From assembly GCF_025245835.1 (NCBI RefSeq), contig NZ_JAOBWS010000009.1:62001-126000 (forward strand): a stretch of 64,000 nucleotides of DNA. Reading direction: 5' to 3'. Source of the stretch: Rheinheimera sp. 4Y26. Its GTDB lineage: Bacteria; Pseudomonadota; Gammaproteobacteria; Enterobacterales; Alteromonadaceae. The position numbers and the translations under genes are program-made. This document shows, piece after piece, positions 1-9,510 of the stretch (within the stretch, counting starts at the first letter, position 1; every line of letters starts with the position of its first letter). The notes beneath the pieces are model-generated. The model had not been told where the DNA came from and did not search any database. It saw only the letters and a program-made list of their open reading frames with translations.

Positions 1-2037
1 CAACTGGATCCAAAACTCTGGGCTGCACTCAGTTGTCCGGTACAGGGGCTGGAGTTTGACCATCGCACCCTGAGTTATCTGGATACAGACCACGACGGCC
101 GGGTGCGGATTGATGAAGTGAAAGCAGCCGTGAACTGGGCTTTGTCGGTATTGCAGCAGCAGGACGTATTGCTGACAGGGGAAGCACTGCCGCTGAGTGC
201 CATCAACAGCAGCCATGAAGAAGGGCAAAAGTTATTGGCTTCTGCCAAACGGATGCTGCAAAACCTCGGCAAAGCTGATGCCGGCAGCCTGACAGTGGCC
301 GACACCGCCGATATGGCACTGATATTTCCGGCCAATCAACTGAACGGCGATGGTGTAATCACCGCAGAACTGGCTCAGGAGCCGGAAGTACAACAACTGA
401 TCAACACACTGCTGGGTCTGGAAATCTCGACCATGGATCGCAGCGGTGTGCCGGGCATTGATAAAACACAACTGGAACAATTTGTCGCCGATGGCCGTTT
501 GTATACACAATGGCTGCAACAAGGCCAGAACATCAGCACTATTTTTGCCGAAAATACTGAGCCGCTGTATCAGCTGGTGCAAAAACTCGACGCCAAAATC
601 ACCGACTATTTTACCCGTTGCCAGCTGGCTGCTTACGACGAAAGCGCTGCAGTGCCGCTCAATGGTGCCGCTGAAGACTATGCCGCACTGTCACGACAAC
701 TATTGTCAGAAGCCAGCTCAGACACCAATTATCTGCCTTTGGCTCATGTGAGTGCAAAGGGCCTGTTGTCACTGCATCAGGGCGTGCATCCGCACTGGGC
801 TGCCGACCTTGCCCATCTGGCAACCCTGGCACAGCCGCTGTGGTGCAATACAGATCAAATTAAGCTGGCACAATGGCAACAATTAAAAACTGCACTGGCC
901 ACTTATAACGAATGGAAAGCACAACAACCCAATAGCAATGCCGCCACACTGGACGCTGACCAGCTGGCCGCTTGCCTGAATGAACAAACGTTAACAGCCG
1001 CTTATGCGCTGATGGACGCGGATTTAGCGCAGCAGGCCGAAGCTGAGTCTGTGCTGGATGTCGACAAACTGGTGCGTTATCAGCGTTATTTACGCGATTT
1101 ATTGCGTAACTTTGTCAATTTCGAGAATTTTTACAGCCTGGAACAACCGGCTATTTTCCAGAATGGCCGTTTGTATATTGATGGTCGCAGCTGTGATTTA
1201 TGCCTGAATGTGAACGATGCCGGCAAACATGGCAAAATTGCCGGTTTAAGCGGCACTTATCTGTTGTATATCGACTGTGTGCGCAGTGCCACCGGCGAAA
1301 AACGCTCAGTGGTCGCCGCCATGACGGCTGGCGATGCCGGTAATTTAATGGTCGGCCGTAACGGTGTGTTTTACGACAGAGCAGGCCGGGACTGGGACGC
1401 CACTGTCACTCAGATTGTCAGCAATCCTATCAGTATCCGCGAAGCCTTTTTTACCCCTTACCAGCGCATTGGCCGGATGATTTCTGATCAGGTACAGAAA
1501 TTTGCCGCCGCCAAAGACAAAGAAATTGAAGCCAAAAGTGCTGCCAGCGTCGGCGACGCCGCCAAAGTAGCCGAAGCACCGGCGCCAGCCAAACCGGCCG
1601 CACCTTTTGATGTGGCCAAATTTGCCGGTATTTTCGCCGCCATAGGTTTAGCCATTGGTGCTATAGGCACAGCGCTGGCCGCTGTGGTGACTGGTTTCCT
1701 TGGTTTATTGTGGTGGCAAATGCCTTTGGCAATTCTTGGTATAGTGTTGTTTATCTCAGGCCCATCGATGCTGCTGGCCTGGTTTAAATTACGCGCCCGT
1801 AATCTAGCACCGCTGCTGGACGCCAATGGCTGGGCGGTGAATACCAATGCCAAACTCAGCATTAAATTTGGTACCCGCTTAACGGCACTGGCAGCTATTC
1901 CGGCCGGCGCCAGCCGCTCGCTGATTGACCCTTACGAGAAAAAAAGCAAAGCCGGTTTATGGCTGATTCTGCTGGTGGTTGTGGTGGCGAGCTGGGTATT
2001 GTGGCGCCAGGGCATTTTTGAATTTTTGCTGAAATAA
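1..2037 (+). CDS. EF-hand containing membrane protein, 5' end missing
   Basis: The reading frame is open from the first base, so the gene starts before the window; a GTG at 103 lies inside the motif below and is not the likely start. Nucleotides 82-117 encode a canonical EF-hand calcium loop (DTDHDGRVRIDE). A second, weaker loop (LNGDGVITAEL) is encoded near 336-368. The middle 400 residues match no family I recognise. The last quarter has an Ala/Pro/Lys-rich linker (about 1500-1610), then a long hydrophobic stretch (1618-1790, probably two membrane helices) and a final helix (1957-2007), so most of the protein is a soluble domain anchored at its C-terminus. Calcium binding is inferred from the loop; the function is unknown. 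It converges on the LytTR gene 27 bases away. Confidence 0.8.
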   Translation, partial: QLDPKLWAALSCPVQGLEFDHRTLSYLDTDHDGRVRIDEVKAAVNWALSVLQQQDVLLTGEALPLSAINSSHEEGQKLLASAKRMLQNLGKADAGSLTVADTADMALIFPANQLNGDGVITAELAQEPEVQQLINTLLGLEISTMDRSGVPGIDKTQLEQFVADGRLYTQWLQQGQNISTIFAENTEPLYQLVQKLDAKITDYFTRCQLAAYDESAAVPLNGAAEDYAALSRQLLSEASSDTNYLPLAHVSAKGLLSLHQGVHPHWAADLAHLATLAQPLWCNTDQIKLAQWQQLKTALATYNEWKAQQPNSNAATLDADQLAACLNEQTLTAAYALMDADLAQQAEAESVLDVDKLVRYQRYLRDLLRNFVNFENFYSLEQPAIFQNGRLYIDGRSCDLCLNVNDAGKHGKIAGLSGTYLLYIDCVRSATGEKRSVVAAMTAGDAGNLMVGRNGVFYDRAGRDWDATVTQIVSNPISIREAFFTPYQRIGRMISDQVQKFAAAKDKEIEAKSAASVGDAAKVAEAPAPAKPAAPFDVAKFAGIFAAIGLAIGAIGTALAAVVTGFLGLLWWQMPLAILGIVLFISGPSMLLAWFKLRARNLAPLLDANGWAVNTNAKLSIKFGTRLTALAAIPAGASRSLIDPYEKKSKAGLWLILLVVVVASWVLWRQGIFEFLLK

Positions 2038-2064
2038 GCCCAAAGCAGCACCGGCTGCTGCAGC

Positions 2065-2814
2065 TTAACCCGCGAAACGGCCAGGCAATAACAATTGCCT
2101 GGCCTGTTCTTTAAAAGCTTCACCAATTTTTATCACCCGCTGATTACTGAGCCTCAGCTGCTGGCTGTCACGGCTGACCACATGCGCCGCAGCCACCAGA
2201 AACGACTTATGCACCTGCACAAAAGCTGTGACAGGTAACTGCTGGCAAAGCTGCTTTAAAGTGCTGCTGACCAGCGTCATCTGCTCACCCTGCCAGACTT
2301 TGACGTAGTTACCATAAGCTTCAAAACAACACACCGTATCCAGCTGAAAACGGCGCAATTCTCTGTCTACTTTTAATACAATAAAATCAGTAGTTTGCGC
2401 TAAGTGATTGCCGCTATTGTTGTGTGTGTTCACAAGGGGGAGTTCTGGTGCAGAGCGCACCATATGGTTACGCCGGACTTTCTCCAGCGCCTGAGCCAAA
2501 CGTTCTGCGCTGATCGGCTTTAACAGATAATCGGTTACATCCAGTGCAAAACCTTCCAGCGCATAGTCGGCATAAGCGCTGGTAATAATCACCTGCGGCG
2601 GTTTGGCCAGCAATTTCAGCATCTCAAGGCCGGTGAGCACCGGCAGCTGAATATCCAGCAACATCAGGTCAATCTGCTGCTGCGCCAGCACCGCCAGCGC
2701 TTCTGCCGCATGATAACTTTGCGCCACCACCTGCATATCAGGGTGCGCCGCCAGATGATGCAATAACACCTGATGGGCTAAAGGTTCATCATCAACCAGC
2801 AGCAATTTCAGCAT
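2065..2814 (-). CDS. LytTR-family response regulator
   Basis: A 249-residue two-domain regulator. The N-terminal receiver domain has the acidic pair DDE at 8-10, the phospho-acceptor Asp at residue 54 (LMLLDIQLP) and the conserved Lys in DYLLKPI. The C-terminal half (about 140-240) is a LytTR DNA-binding domain, recognisable from FEAYGNYVKVW and FVQVHKSFLV. The family (AlgR/LytR/YehT) receives phosphate from LytS-type kinases and binds imperfect direct repeats. The start has a good AGGAG site six bases upstream and overlaps the end of the kinase gene by 23 bases, so the two are co-translated. The ABC transporter across the divergent gap is a plausible target, but this is inference. Confidence 0.95.
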   Translation of the reverse strand: MLKLLLVDDEPLAHQVLLHHLAAHPDMQVVAQSYHAAEALAVLAQQQIDLMLLDIQLPVLTGLEMLKLLAKPPQVIITSAYADYALEGFALDVTDYLLKPISAERLAQALEKVRRNHMVRSAPELPLVNTHNNSGNHLAQTTDFIVLKVDRELRRFQLDTVCCFEAYGNYVKVWQGEQMTLVSSTLKQLCQQLPVTAFVQVHKSFLVAAAHVVSRDSQQLRLSNQRVIKIGEAFKEQARQLLLPGRFAG

Positions 2815-4366
2815 CTGTGGCTCCTGTGGAAAATTCCAGTGGCAACTCTAATTCTGCCAGCCAGCTTAACTGCTTTGTGCTGTGATGTTGAGCGGCGCTA
2901 CTCAGATAAAAATTGTCACCATAATAAAGTTGCAGCCGCCGGCGTAAATTCTCCAGCCCAAGGCCGGTGGTTGTGTTGCTGCCCACAGCGCCGGCATGAC
3001 CGCCTTTGTGTTCGTAACTATTAACGCAACTAAAATACAGCCGCTGTTGTTTTATACTGACGATGATTTCCACCTGGCAAGCGTCAGCAGAGGGCTCCAC
3101 CCCATGTTTATAAGCGTTTTCCACCAGCATAATTAACAATAACGGCGGTAACTGGTGCTGGCTGGCGTTCTGTGGCAATTGCAGCTTTAAGCTGGTTTTA
3201 TTGCTGACCCTGAGTTGCTGCAGCGTCAGATAATGCTGCAGATAATCCAGCTCCTGTTGCAAAGTCACCAGGTTTTGCTGGCCCTGATACACCACATATC
3301 TTAATAAATCAGCCAGTTGCAGTATCAGTTTCGGTGCATCATCCGATTTGATTAAACAAAGGGCATACAGATTATTTAAGGTATTAAATAAAAAATGCGG
3401 ATTAATCTGCTGTTGCAGCAGCTGCAATTCGGTTTGAATTTTTTGATGCTGAATTTGCGCTAAGTTGGTTTCCTGCTGCTGCCGGTCAAAAGCCAAAATC
3501 AGTGGCGTGGTAAATAACCACTGCAATAACATAAAGTTAAAGTTGTACCAGTCAAAAGGGTTATGGCTGCCAGCTGGTACTGCCGGCACAGCAACCTGAT
3601 TCATCGGCAGTTGTAATAACAGTAGCGCCAACGGCACATAACTCAGCAGCATCAACACCAGGCTCAGCATCACAAAAGGCAACAAGCCGTGCCGTGCCAG
3701 AATACGCCGTACCAGCCAATAGCGGTTAAACCAATAACAACCATACATCAGCGCGGCTAACACACTGAATTGCCATAAATAATAAAGCGTAAGCAGCGGG
3801 TTTTGCAGGATGCGCTGCCAATCAAACTGCACCGGTATTGGCTGCTGCGCCAAACCAGGCGCATGCGACACCAATAACAAAGCCCAGCCGACAGTCCAGC
3901 ACAGCAATAACAGCGCCAGCACCCCGTCCAGCGACCAAAGCCATTGCCAGCGCCTGGCATGTTGCAACTTGTGCTGATAACAAAAATGCAGCCAGTACAG
4001 CAAACTGAAGCCAAAGGCCAATACCCGCTGTTCCAGGCTAAGGATGTTAAGTGCAGCAGGATAGCCCAACATCACAACCAGCCAAAACAACAGCAGCAGT
4101 GTCATTTTGAAGGTTAAGCTTGCCGGTTGCGGCTGCCCCCCCTGTTGTTGCCCCTCTATAAAACGGCGGGCAAAAAATTGCGCCGCCGCCTGAGCCAACA
4201 ACAAAGGAAAAAACTGCAACAGCAACCAACCGGCTTGTGGCCATAACAACAACCAGTCCGTCTGTTCCAGCGTCATGGCGGGACGCAGTGCTGCCAATAA
4301 CCAGGCCAGCAGCACCGGCAATAACGCAAATACATCTCCAGGCTTCAATGGTGCAAGTCGCTTCAT
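2792..4366 (-). CDS. LytS-type membrane sensor histidine kinase
   Basis: The N-terminal 330 residues hold about seven or eight hydrophobic helices with no large periplasmic loop, then a short coiled stretch (LAQIQHQKIQTELQLLQQQ). The kinase core has the His_kinase phospho-acceptor motif QQQINPHFLFNTLNNLYAL, the N-box MLVENAYKHGVEP and the G-box TGLGLENLRRRLQ, which place it in the LytS/YehU/AlgZ family. The stimulus is unknown. In-frame ATG codons at 4426, 4387, 4375 and 4366 are all possible; none has a strong ribosome site, and 4366 (MKRLAPLKPG) begins just before the first helix. It overlaps its regulator at the 3' end. Confidence 0.9.
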   Translation of the reverse strand: MKRLAPLKPGDVFALLPVLLAWLLAALRPAMTLEQTDWLLLWPQAGWLLLQFFPLLLAQAAAQFFARRFIEGQQQGGQPQPASLTFKMTLLLLFWLVVMLGYPAALNILSLEQRVLAFGFSLLYWLHFCYQHKLQHARRWQWLWSLDGVLALLLLCWTVGWALLLVSHAPGLAQQPIPVQFDWQRILQNPLLTLYYLWQFSVLAALMYGCYWFNRYWLVRRILARHGLLPFVMLSLVLMLLSYVPLALLLLQLPMNQVAVPAVPAGSHNPFDWYNFNFMLLQWLFTTPLILAFDRQQQETNLAQIQHQKIQTELQLLQQQINPHFLFNTLNNLYALCLIKSDDAPKLILQLADLLRYVVYQGQQNLVTLQQELDYLQHYLTLQQLRVSNKTSLKLQLPQNASQHQLPPLLLIMLVENAYKHGVEPSADACQVEIIVSIKQQRLYFSCVNSYEHKGGHAGAVGSNTTTGLGLENLRRRLQLYYGDNFYLSSAAQHHSTKQLSWLAELELPLEFSTGATDAEIAAG

Positions 4367-4598
4367 TATTGGCATATTCAGGAACATCAATGCCGTTATG
4401 CTGCCTGTGTTCGATGGCCTTGTCATCTGTCGGCGGACAAAGACGGCTTTTGGCCTGACAAAACCGCGGCAGCAGCGTCGATTGCGGCCATCGGGCTGTT
4501 GGTCATTGAAACTGCACCTTTGGTCATTGCCCGCTTGAGCCCTTTATTGCGGGCGCCTTAGCCTTGAGCACAGAACCCGGCACCACAAGGCTCATTCC

Positions 4599-5474
4599 AT
4601 GCTGCACATCGAACAACTCAATAAAACTTACCCGGACGGTACTATGGCGCTGCGGGGTTTAAACCTGCGCGCCGGCCGTGGCATTTTTGGTTTATTGGGT
4701 CCCAATGGTGCCGGTAAATCCAGTTTGCTGCGCACCATTGCCACTTTGCAGCAGCCCGACAGCGGCCAAATTCACTTTAACGCTCTGGATGTGCTGCAAC
4801 AGCCACAACAATTGCGCTGCCAGTTAGGCTATTTGCCACAGGAATTTGGCGTTTATCCCCATCTGTCCTGCCTTGTTTTGCTCGAACATATTGCAGTGCT
4901 CAAAGGTTTGACCGATAAAACCACCAGGCAACAACAAATCACCGAATTGCTGGAGCTGACTAACTTAACCAAAGTGGCGCATAAAACAGTGGCGAATTTT
5001 TCCGGTGGTATGCGCCAGCGTTTTGGCATAGCGCAGGCACTGCTTGGCGACCCGAAGTTATTGATCCTCGATGAACCCAGCGCCGGCCTTGATCCGCTCG
5101 AGCGGCAACAACTGCATAATTTACTGGCACAAATCAGCAGCGACCGGCTGGTGTTGTTGTCGAGCCATATTGTCGACGATATAGAACAACTATGTGCCGA
5201 GGTGGCCATTATGCAACAGGGTCAAATCCTGTTGCAGGGTGACACCGACGCTTTAATAACACCGCTCTGGGGTAAAATCTGGTTGTATCAGGGCGAACTT
5301 CCCGCTTTATCTCCCAAAATACAGCTGTTGCAGCAAAGTTATCTACGTGGTGTACCACAACACAGAGTGTATGCCGACCTTTGCCCCGGCGATGGTTTTA
5401 GCGCCGCAACAGCCTCTTTGCAGGATCGTTACTTTCTAACCCTGGCCGTTGCGCCCACACAGGAGCAGCTTTGA
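4599..5474 (+). CDS. ABC transporter ATP-binding protein
   Basis: A 291-residue ABC ATPase with Walker A (GLLGPNGAGKSSLL), Q-loop (LGYLPQEFG), signature (NFSGGMRQRFG), Walker B (LLILDEPSAGLD) and the switch His in LLSSHIV. The sequence type is that of single-domain ATPases pairing with ABC-2 membrane subunits. Its stop overlaps the next start (TGATG at 5472-5476), so it and the permease-peptidase are translationally coupled. The promoter should lie in the 4367-4598 gap shared with the divergent kinase gene. The substrate is unknown. Confidence 0.95.
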   Translation: MLHIEQLNKTYPDGTMALRGLNLRAGRGIFGLLGPNGAGKSSLLRTIATLQQPDSGQIHFNALDVLQQPQQLRCQLGYLPQEFGVYPHLSCLVLLEHIAVLKGLTDKTTRQQQITELLELTNLTKVAHKTVANFSGGMRQRFGIAQALLGDPKLLILDEPSAGLDPLERQQLHNLLAQISSDRLVLLSSHIVDDIEQLCAEVAIMQQGQILLQGDTDALITPLWGKIWLYQGELPALSPKIQLLQQSYLRGVPQHRVYADLCPGDGFSAATASLQDRYFLTLAVAPTQEQL

Positions 5475-8400
5475 TGTTAACCCCCTTCGCTGCTGTTGAT
5501 TCGAAACGGCAAAAAACTTCGCAAAACACCCTATATCAGCCGCAGTTATTGGCGCTGCTGGCCAACGAATGGCGCTTTTACCGGGCGCAACCCTGGTTCT
5601 GGCTGGTGTTGTTATTGGCTTTGGCTTTTGCAGTGTTGGCCACTATCGGCAACCCACCACAAAGCGCGCAGCCGGATAAAGAGTTGCTGATTAGCCACAC
5701 AAAATTGCTGATGATGTTACAACCACTGTTGATTGGTGCCTTGGCACCTTTGGCTTTTTTACGCGACCAACAAGCTGGCATGGCCGAACTGACCGGCGTG
5801 ACGCCAGTTAGCCAACAACAATGGTGTTTCAGCCGGGCTGGTGCTTTATTGCTGTTAGCGCTTGGTTTTCAGCTGCTGCTGTTAATTTTGGCGGCGACTG
5901 CTGTCTGGGGGGGGATCCAGCCGGCACAGAGCCATTTTAGCCTGGGCAGCCTGGCTGGCATTTCCATCCTGTTGTTTTTACTGCAACAAGTACCGGCGCT
6001 ATTGTTGTTAGTGGCTTTGCAGCTCTGGTGCAGCCGTCACATCCCTCAAATTGCGTTGTTATATCTGCTAACCGCCTGCTGTTTTATTGCTTACATGCTG
6101 CTCGCTGCAGCTACCGGCTCCCCTGTCATGGCACAAAGTGGTGAAATAGCCCCCTGGTTGTCACAGCTGATGTTGTATCTGGACCCTTATGCCTTGACGC
6201 CCTGGCTGGTACAACTGCAAAACAGCGGTTCCATAACACCAGGCGCCACCCTGCTGTTAAACCGGGCTTTGATTGTCGCACTGAGTCTGTTGTTGTGCTG
6301 GCGTGCCCTGGCCGCTGTTCCATCCGCAAAAGGACCAAAATTAACAGCAGAACCCGCTGCAACCTTGTTGAACCAACAGGTAGCCAGCCACAGCAGGGGC
6401 TTTTTCAGTCGTATTCAACCTGACATCTCTGCTCTGCAGAGTTTTATCAGCCTTTGCAAACTGCAGGGGCTTCAGCTGTTACATCAGCGCAGCACAATAT
6501 TGGCGTTGCTGGTGCTCTCTGGTTTGGTTTTTAGCGAAGTTTTTAACGGTTTGGGTTATGCCGAAGCACTGAGTCAGTTGCAACCAAACAGCCGTGATGC
6601 ACTCAACAGAATCAACTGGGACCTGTTGCCAAGGTTTGGCCTGGTGTTGCTGGCACTCTGGGCCAGTCAGCTCAGCTGGCTGAACCGACAGCTGCGCTGT
6701 GACGGCCTGATTGCTGCCACCCCGGTTTCTGGTGCAATGCTGCTTTGCAGTCAGCTTGTGGTGTTATGGCTGATGACCCTGCTGTTGCTGCTGCTTGGTT
6801 TTGCTGCAGTGGCAGTTGCAGAACTCTGCCAGCAACTACAGATTCAGCCCTTCGAATACCTGCAACAGGGCTTTTTCACACTACTGCCGCTGCTGGTCTG
6901 GGCCATGTTATTACTGGCTTGTCATGCCTTATTACGCTCGGCGTTGCAGGCTAACCTGGTGGTATTTGCCCTGTTGTTATTGGCACTGTCACCACTGCCC
7001 GCCATGCTGGAACTTCAGCACCCGCTGTGGCGTATTGGCCAAAGCCAATTGCAAATGCCGGACGCGCTCTTGGCTTATCAGGCTTCAGCGGGCGCTGGTA
7101 GTTTTGGTGGTGGCTGGAGCCTGGGTGGTTTTTGGCCTTATTGGTTGTTCTGGGCTTTAGTTGCCCTGGTGTTCTGGCTGCTGGCACTGACTTGTTACCA
7201 CCGCGGCACCGGGCACAGCAGGCCGCTGTTGCGCTTCGGCCATCCGGCATTTAGTGTTGCTGCTGTTGTGATGTTGTTAGCGCTGACGCAGGGGCTGCAT
7301 CTCCATCAGCAGTTAAGCCAGGCCGGAGTGTTACAACACAGCACAGAGCGCGCGGCCGAACGCGCCGCTTACGAGCGGCAATATCAGCACTTTTTGCAGC
7401 AAAACCAGCCGCTGGTCAGCCAGGTGAAATTGCAGCTTGAACTGCTACCCTCGGCACAACAAGCCCGTATTGATGCCAGGCTCAGCCTGAAAAATGCCGG
7501 CACCAGCCCCATCAGCGAGTTGCTACTGACAATACCGGGTGGCCTGCGTGAACAGCGGGCCATTCAGCAGATCCGTCTGGCAGGAGCCAAAGTGCAGGCA
7601 AAGCCGGCCACGGGCCAGACTTTTGATGAAAAGCAGCCAAGCGCGCTGCAGCTGCCACATCTGCTGTATCATTTTGACCGGCCATTAGCGCCTGGTGCCA
7701 CAGCCGAGCTGCAACTTCAGCTGCTGGTGCAACAACAGGCCATCAGCCCGGCGCCGGATCATCAGCTACTCAGGCCCGGTTTTAGTTATCTGCGTTTATT
7801 ACAGCTGCTGCCCCAACCGGGTTTTATGCCACAGCTGCGGCTTAGAGACGAGCGGCTGCGTGCTGACTATGGTTTAGCGCCCTTACCTGCCAGCGAAATT
7901 CAGCCGTCGTTGCTGGCAGCACAGGCCACCCCCACCAGCGCCCGTTACCACTGGGCCATGCTGGACATGACCTTCAAAGTACCGCTGGGTTATCAGGCCA
8001 TTGCCGCCGGCACTTTAAAGTGGCAGTGGCAGCAAGACAACAGCAGTTATTTTCATTACCAGACCAGCGCGCCGGTACACAATATGCCTGCGGTGCTGGT
8101 GGTGCCCTGGCAGCCACAACAGCAGCTATGGCAGGGCATACCACTGGAAATTTACAGCCCCTATTACAACGAAGCGACAACACTGACCATGCAGGCGATA
8201 CAACAGACAATGCAGTGGTTCAATAGTCAGATTGGCCCATACCCAGGTGATGCACTAAGGCTGGTGATGATGCCGGACACAGGCCCAACCGGTTACGCTC
8301 TGCCTCAGCTGGTGCTGATCAATCATAGAGTTGGCCTGCGGGCACAAGCCGCAGCTGATGCCGGTTTTAGTCAGATCTACCGGCGTACCGTGCATGAAGT

Positions 8401-8860
8401 GGCCCATCAGTGGTTTGGCCATGGGGTCGGCAACGGTGTACCGGGGGATGGTGCTTTTCTGGTGGAGTCGCTGGCCAAATATGCCGAGCTGGTGCTGATA
8501 GAACAACATTTTGGCCAGCAAGCGATGCAGGCGCTGGTGGATTATGAACAACAGCGTTATCAAAACGCGCTGGCCGGTAGTGTGGCCGAAGCCAAAAGCC
8601 TGGTCGACGCTGACGAAAGTTATGATCAGTATTCCAGGGCCACCCTGGTGTTTGCCAGGTTGCGGGCGGAGCTTGGGGATCCGTTGATTTGTCAGGCGTT
8701 ACGCCAGTTATGGCAACAACACCGTTACCCGGCAAAACCTGCCAGCGCCATGGATTTTGTCCGGCAGTTACAGGCGCTCAGTCCGGCTGACAAACAGCCG
8801 TTGATCCGCCAGTTATTGCTGGAAGCCAAAAGCCCGTTGGCGACAGTAAAGGGCGGTTAA
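5474..8860 (+). CDS. ABC-2 permease fused to an M1-family metallopeptidase domain
   Basis: A 1128-residue fusion. The N-terminal 600 residues contain two sets of about six hydrophobic helices, as in paired ABC-2 permease halves. The C-terminal 500 residues resemble M1 aminopeptidases: a zinc motif HEVAHQWFGH at residues 974-983 and a third ligand Glu at 998 (LVESLAKYAEL). The usual GAMEN exopeptidase motif appears as TGYALPQLVLIN, so substrate handling may differ from classical aminopeptidases. The His-to-Glu spacing is one residue longer than in classical M1 enzymes. The ATG at 5474 has AGGAG eight bases upstream; a TTG one codon earlier is also open. Such permease/M1 fusions are known in proteobacteria, but their substrate is not established. 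I infer peptide export or processing, possibly controlled by the adjacent LytTR system. Confidence 0.9.
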   Translation: MLTPFAAVDSKRQKTSQNTLYQPQLLALLANEWRFYRAQPWFWLVLLLALAFAVLATIGNPPQSAQPDKELLISHTKLLMMLQPLLIGALAPLAFLRDQQAGMAELTGVTPVSQQQWCFSRAGALLLLALGFQLLLLILAATAVWGGIQPAQSHFSLGSLAGISILLFLLQQVPALLLLVALQLWCSRHIPQIALLYLLTACCFIAYMLLAAATGSPVMAQSGEIAPWLSQLMLYLDPYALTPWLVQLQNSGSITPGATLLLNRALIVALSLLLCWRALAAVPSAKGPKLTAEPAATLLNQQVASHSRGFFSRIQPDISALQSFISLCKLQGLQLLHQRSTILALLVLSGLVFSEVFNGLGYAEALSQLQPNSRDALNRINWDLLPRFGLVLLALWASQLSWLNRQLRCDGLIAATPVSGAMLLCSQLVVLWLMTLLLLLLGFAAVAVAELCQQLQIQPFEYLQQGFFTLLPLLVWAMLLLACHALLRSALQANLVVFALLLLALSPLPAMLELQHPLWRIGQSQLQMPDALLAYQASAGAGSFGGGWSLGGFWPYWLFWALVALVFWLLALTCYHRGTGHSRPLLRFGHPAFSVAAVVMLLALTQGLHLHQQLSQAGVLQHSTERAAERAAYERQYQHFLQQNQPLVSQVKLQLELLPSAQQARIDARLSLKNAGTSPISELLLTIPGGLREQRAIQQIRLAGAKVQAKPATGQTFDEKQPSALQLPHLLYHFDRPLAPGATAELQLQLLVQQQAISPAPDHQLLRPGFSYLRLLQLLPQPGFMPQLRLRDERLRADYGLAPLPASEIQPSLLAAQATPTSARYHWAMLDMTFKVPLGYQAIAAGTLKWQWQQDNSSYFHYQTSAPVHNMPAVLVVPWQPQQQLWQGIPLEIYSPYYNEATTLTMQAIQQTMQWFNSQIGPYPGDALRLVMMPDTGPTGYALPQLVLINHRVGLRAQAAADAGFSQIYRRTVHEVAHQWFGHGVGNGVPGDGAFLVESLAKYAELVLIEQHFGQQAMQALVDYEQQRYQNALAGSVAEAKSLVDADESYDQYSRATLVFARLRAELGDPLICQALRQLWQQHRYPAKPASAMDFVRQLQALSPADKQPLIRQLLLEAKSPLATVKGG

Positions 8861-8869
8861 TGACAGAGC

Positions 8870-9403
8870 CTAAGGCTGGGTTTTTAATAACGCCAGTAAA
8901 CGGGCACTTTCAATAATTTTGGCATTATTAAGCTGGCGATAATCAAAAAAGGGCGTGACTAACACCCGCTGTTTGATATCAATGGCAAATTCGTCGTTCA
9001 GCCAGTGTAGCTCTGCACCAAGACCTGCTGCCAGCAGCTGTTTGGCGTGGGTGCGGCCGGCAATCAGATGAATTTGTTGGGGTTTATCAGGCAACAGCTG
9101 TGGCGGGCTAAACAACAACGCGGTATTACTGTGCTGCTGCAACAAAAGCTCATCTCTGAACTGCTGCCAACTGTGCGCTGTTGCAGCATAAGGAAATAGA
9201 TTTTTATCAAGGGCAAACAACAGCTTGGCGTACACATTAAAAATTTTACGCCAGCCGTTGCCACAGTGGCGGTAAATCAGGTCGATATCACCGGGCAGCA
9301 ATGCCTGCACCGAGCCCAGCTGCTGATACTCAGGCATAGGCGGGCTATTGGCGACATAAACACAAAATTGTGCTGTGGCATCTCCTAAACCTGCGTTTTG
9401 CAC
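8870..9403 (-). CDS. conserved hypothetical protein (possibly DUF6942)
   Basis: A 177-residue soluble protein without signal peptide or membrane helix. It starts with GTG; GGGAG nine bases upstream supports that choice and no good ATG is in frame. Visible features are FCVYVANSPPMPEYQQLGS near the N-terminus, an internal IYRHCGNGWRKIFNVYAKL and a conserved-looking LVTPFFDYRQLNNAKIIESAR near the end. I associate these only loosely with DUF6942 and propose no function. It converges on the permease-peptidase gene with nine bases between the stops. Confidence 0.7.
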   Translation of the reverse strand: MQNAGLGDATAQFCVYVANSPPMPEYQQLGSVQALLPGDIDLIYRHCGNGWRKIFNVYAKLLFALDKNLFPYAATAHSWQQFRDELLLQQHSNTALLFSPPQLLPDKPQQIHLIAGRTHAKQLLAAGLGAELHWLNDEFAIDIKQRVLVTPFFDYRQLNNAKIIESARLLALLKTQP

Positions 9404-9442
9404 TGCTGCACTCCCGGTATTGTTCAGGCCGTTACCGGCACT

Positions 9443-9470
9443 AAAAACAAAGGCCGGTTTCCCGGCCTGT
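9443..9470 (-). terminator. Rho-independent terminator
   Basis: A seven-base-pair stem AGGCCGG/CCGGCCT at 9451-9468 is flanked on the low-coordinate side by an A-rich tract, which is a T-rich tail on the minus strand. It lies just past the end of the gene at 9511-9924. Confidence 0.75.
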
Positions 9471-9510
9471 TCAGCGCTGGCAGCCCAACATCATCTGCCC
9501 AGACCCGCTG

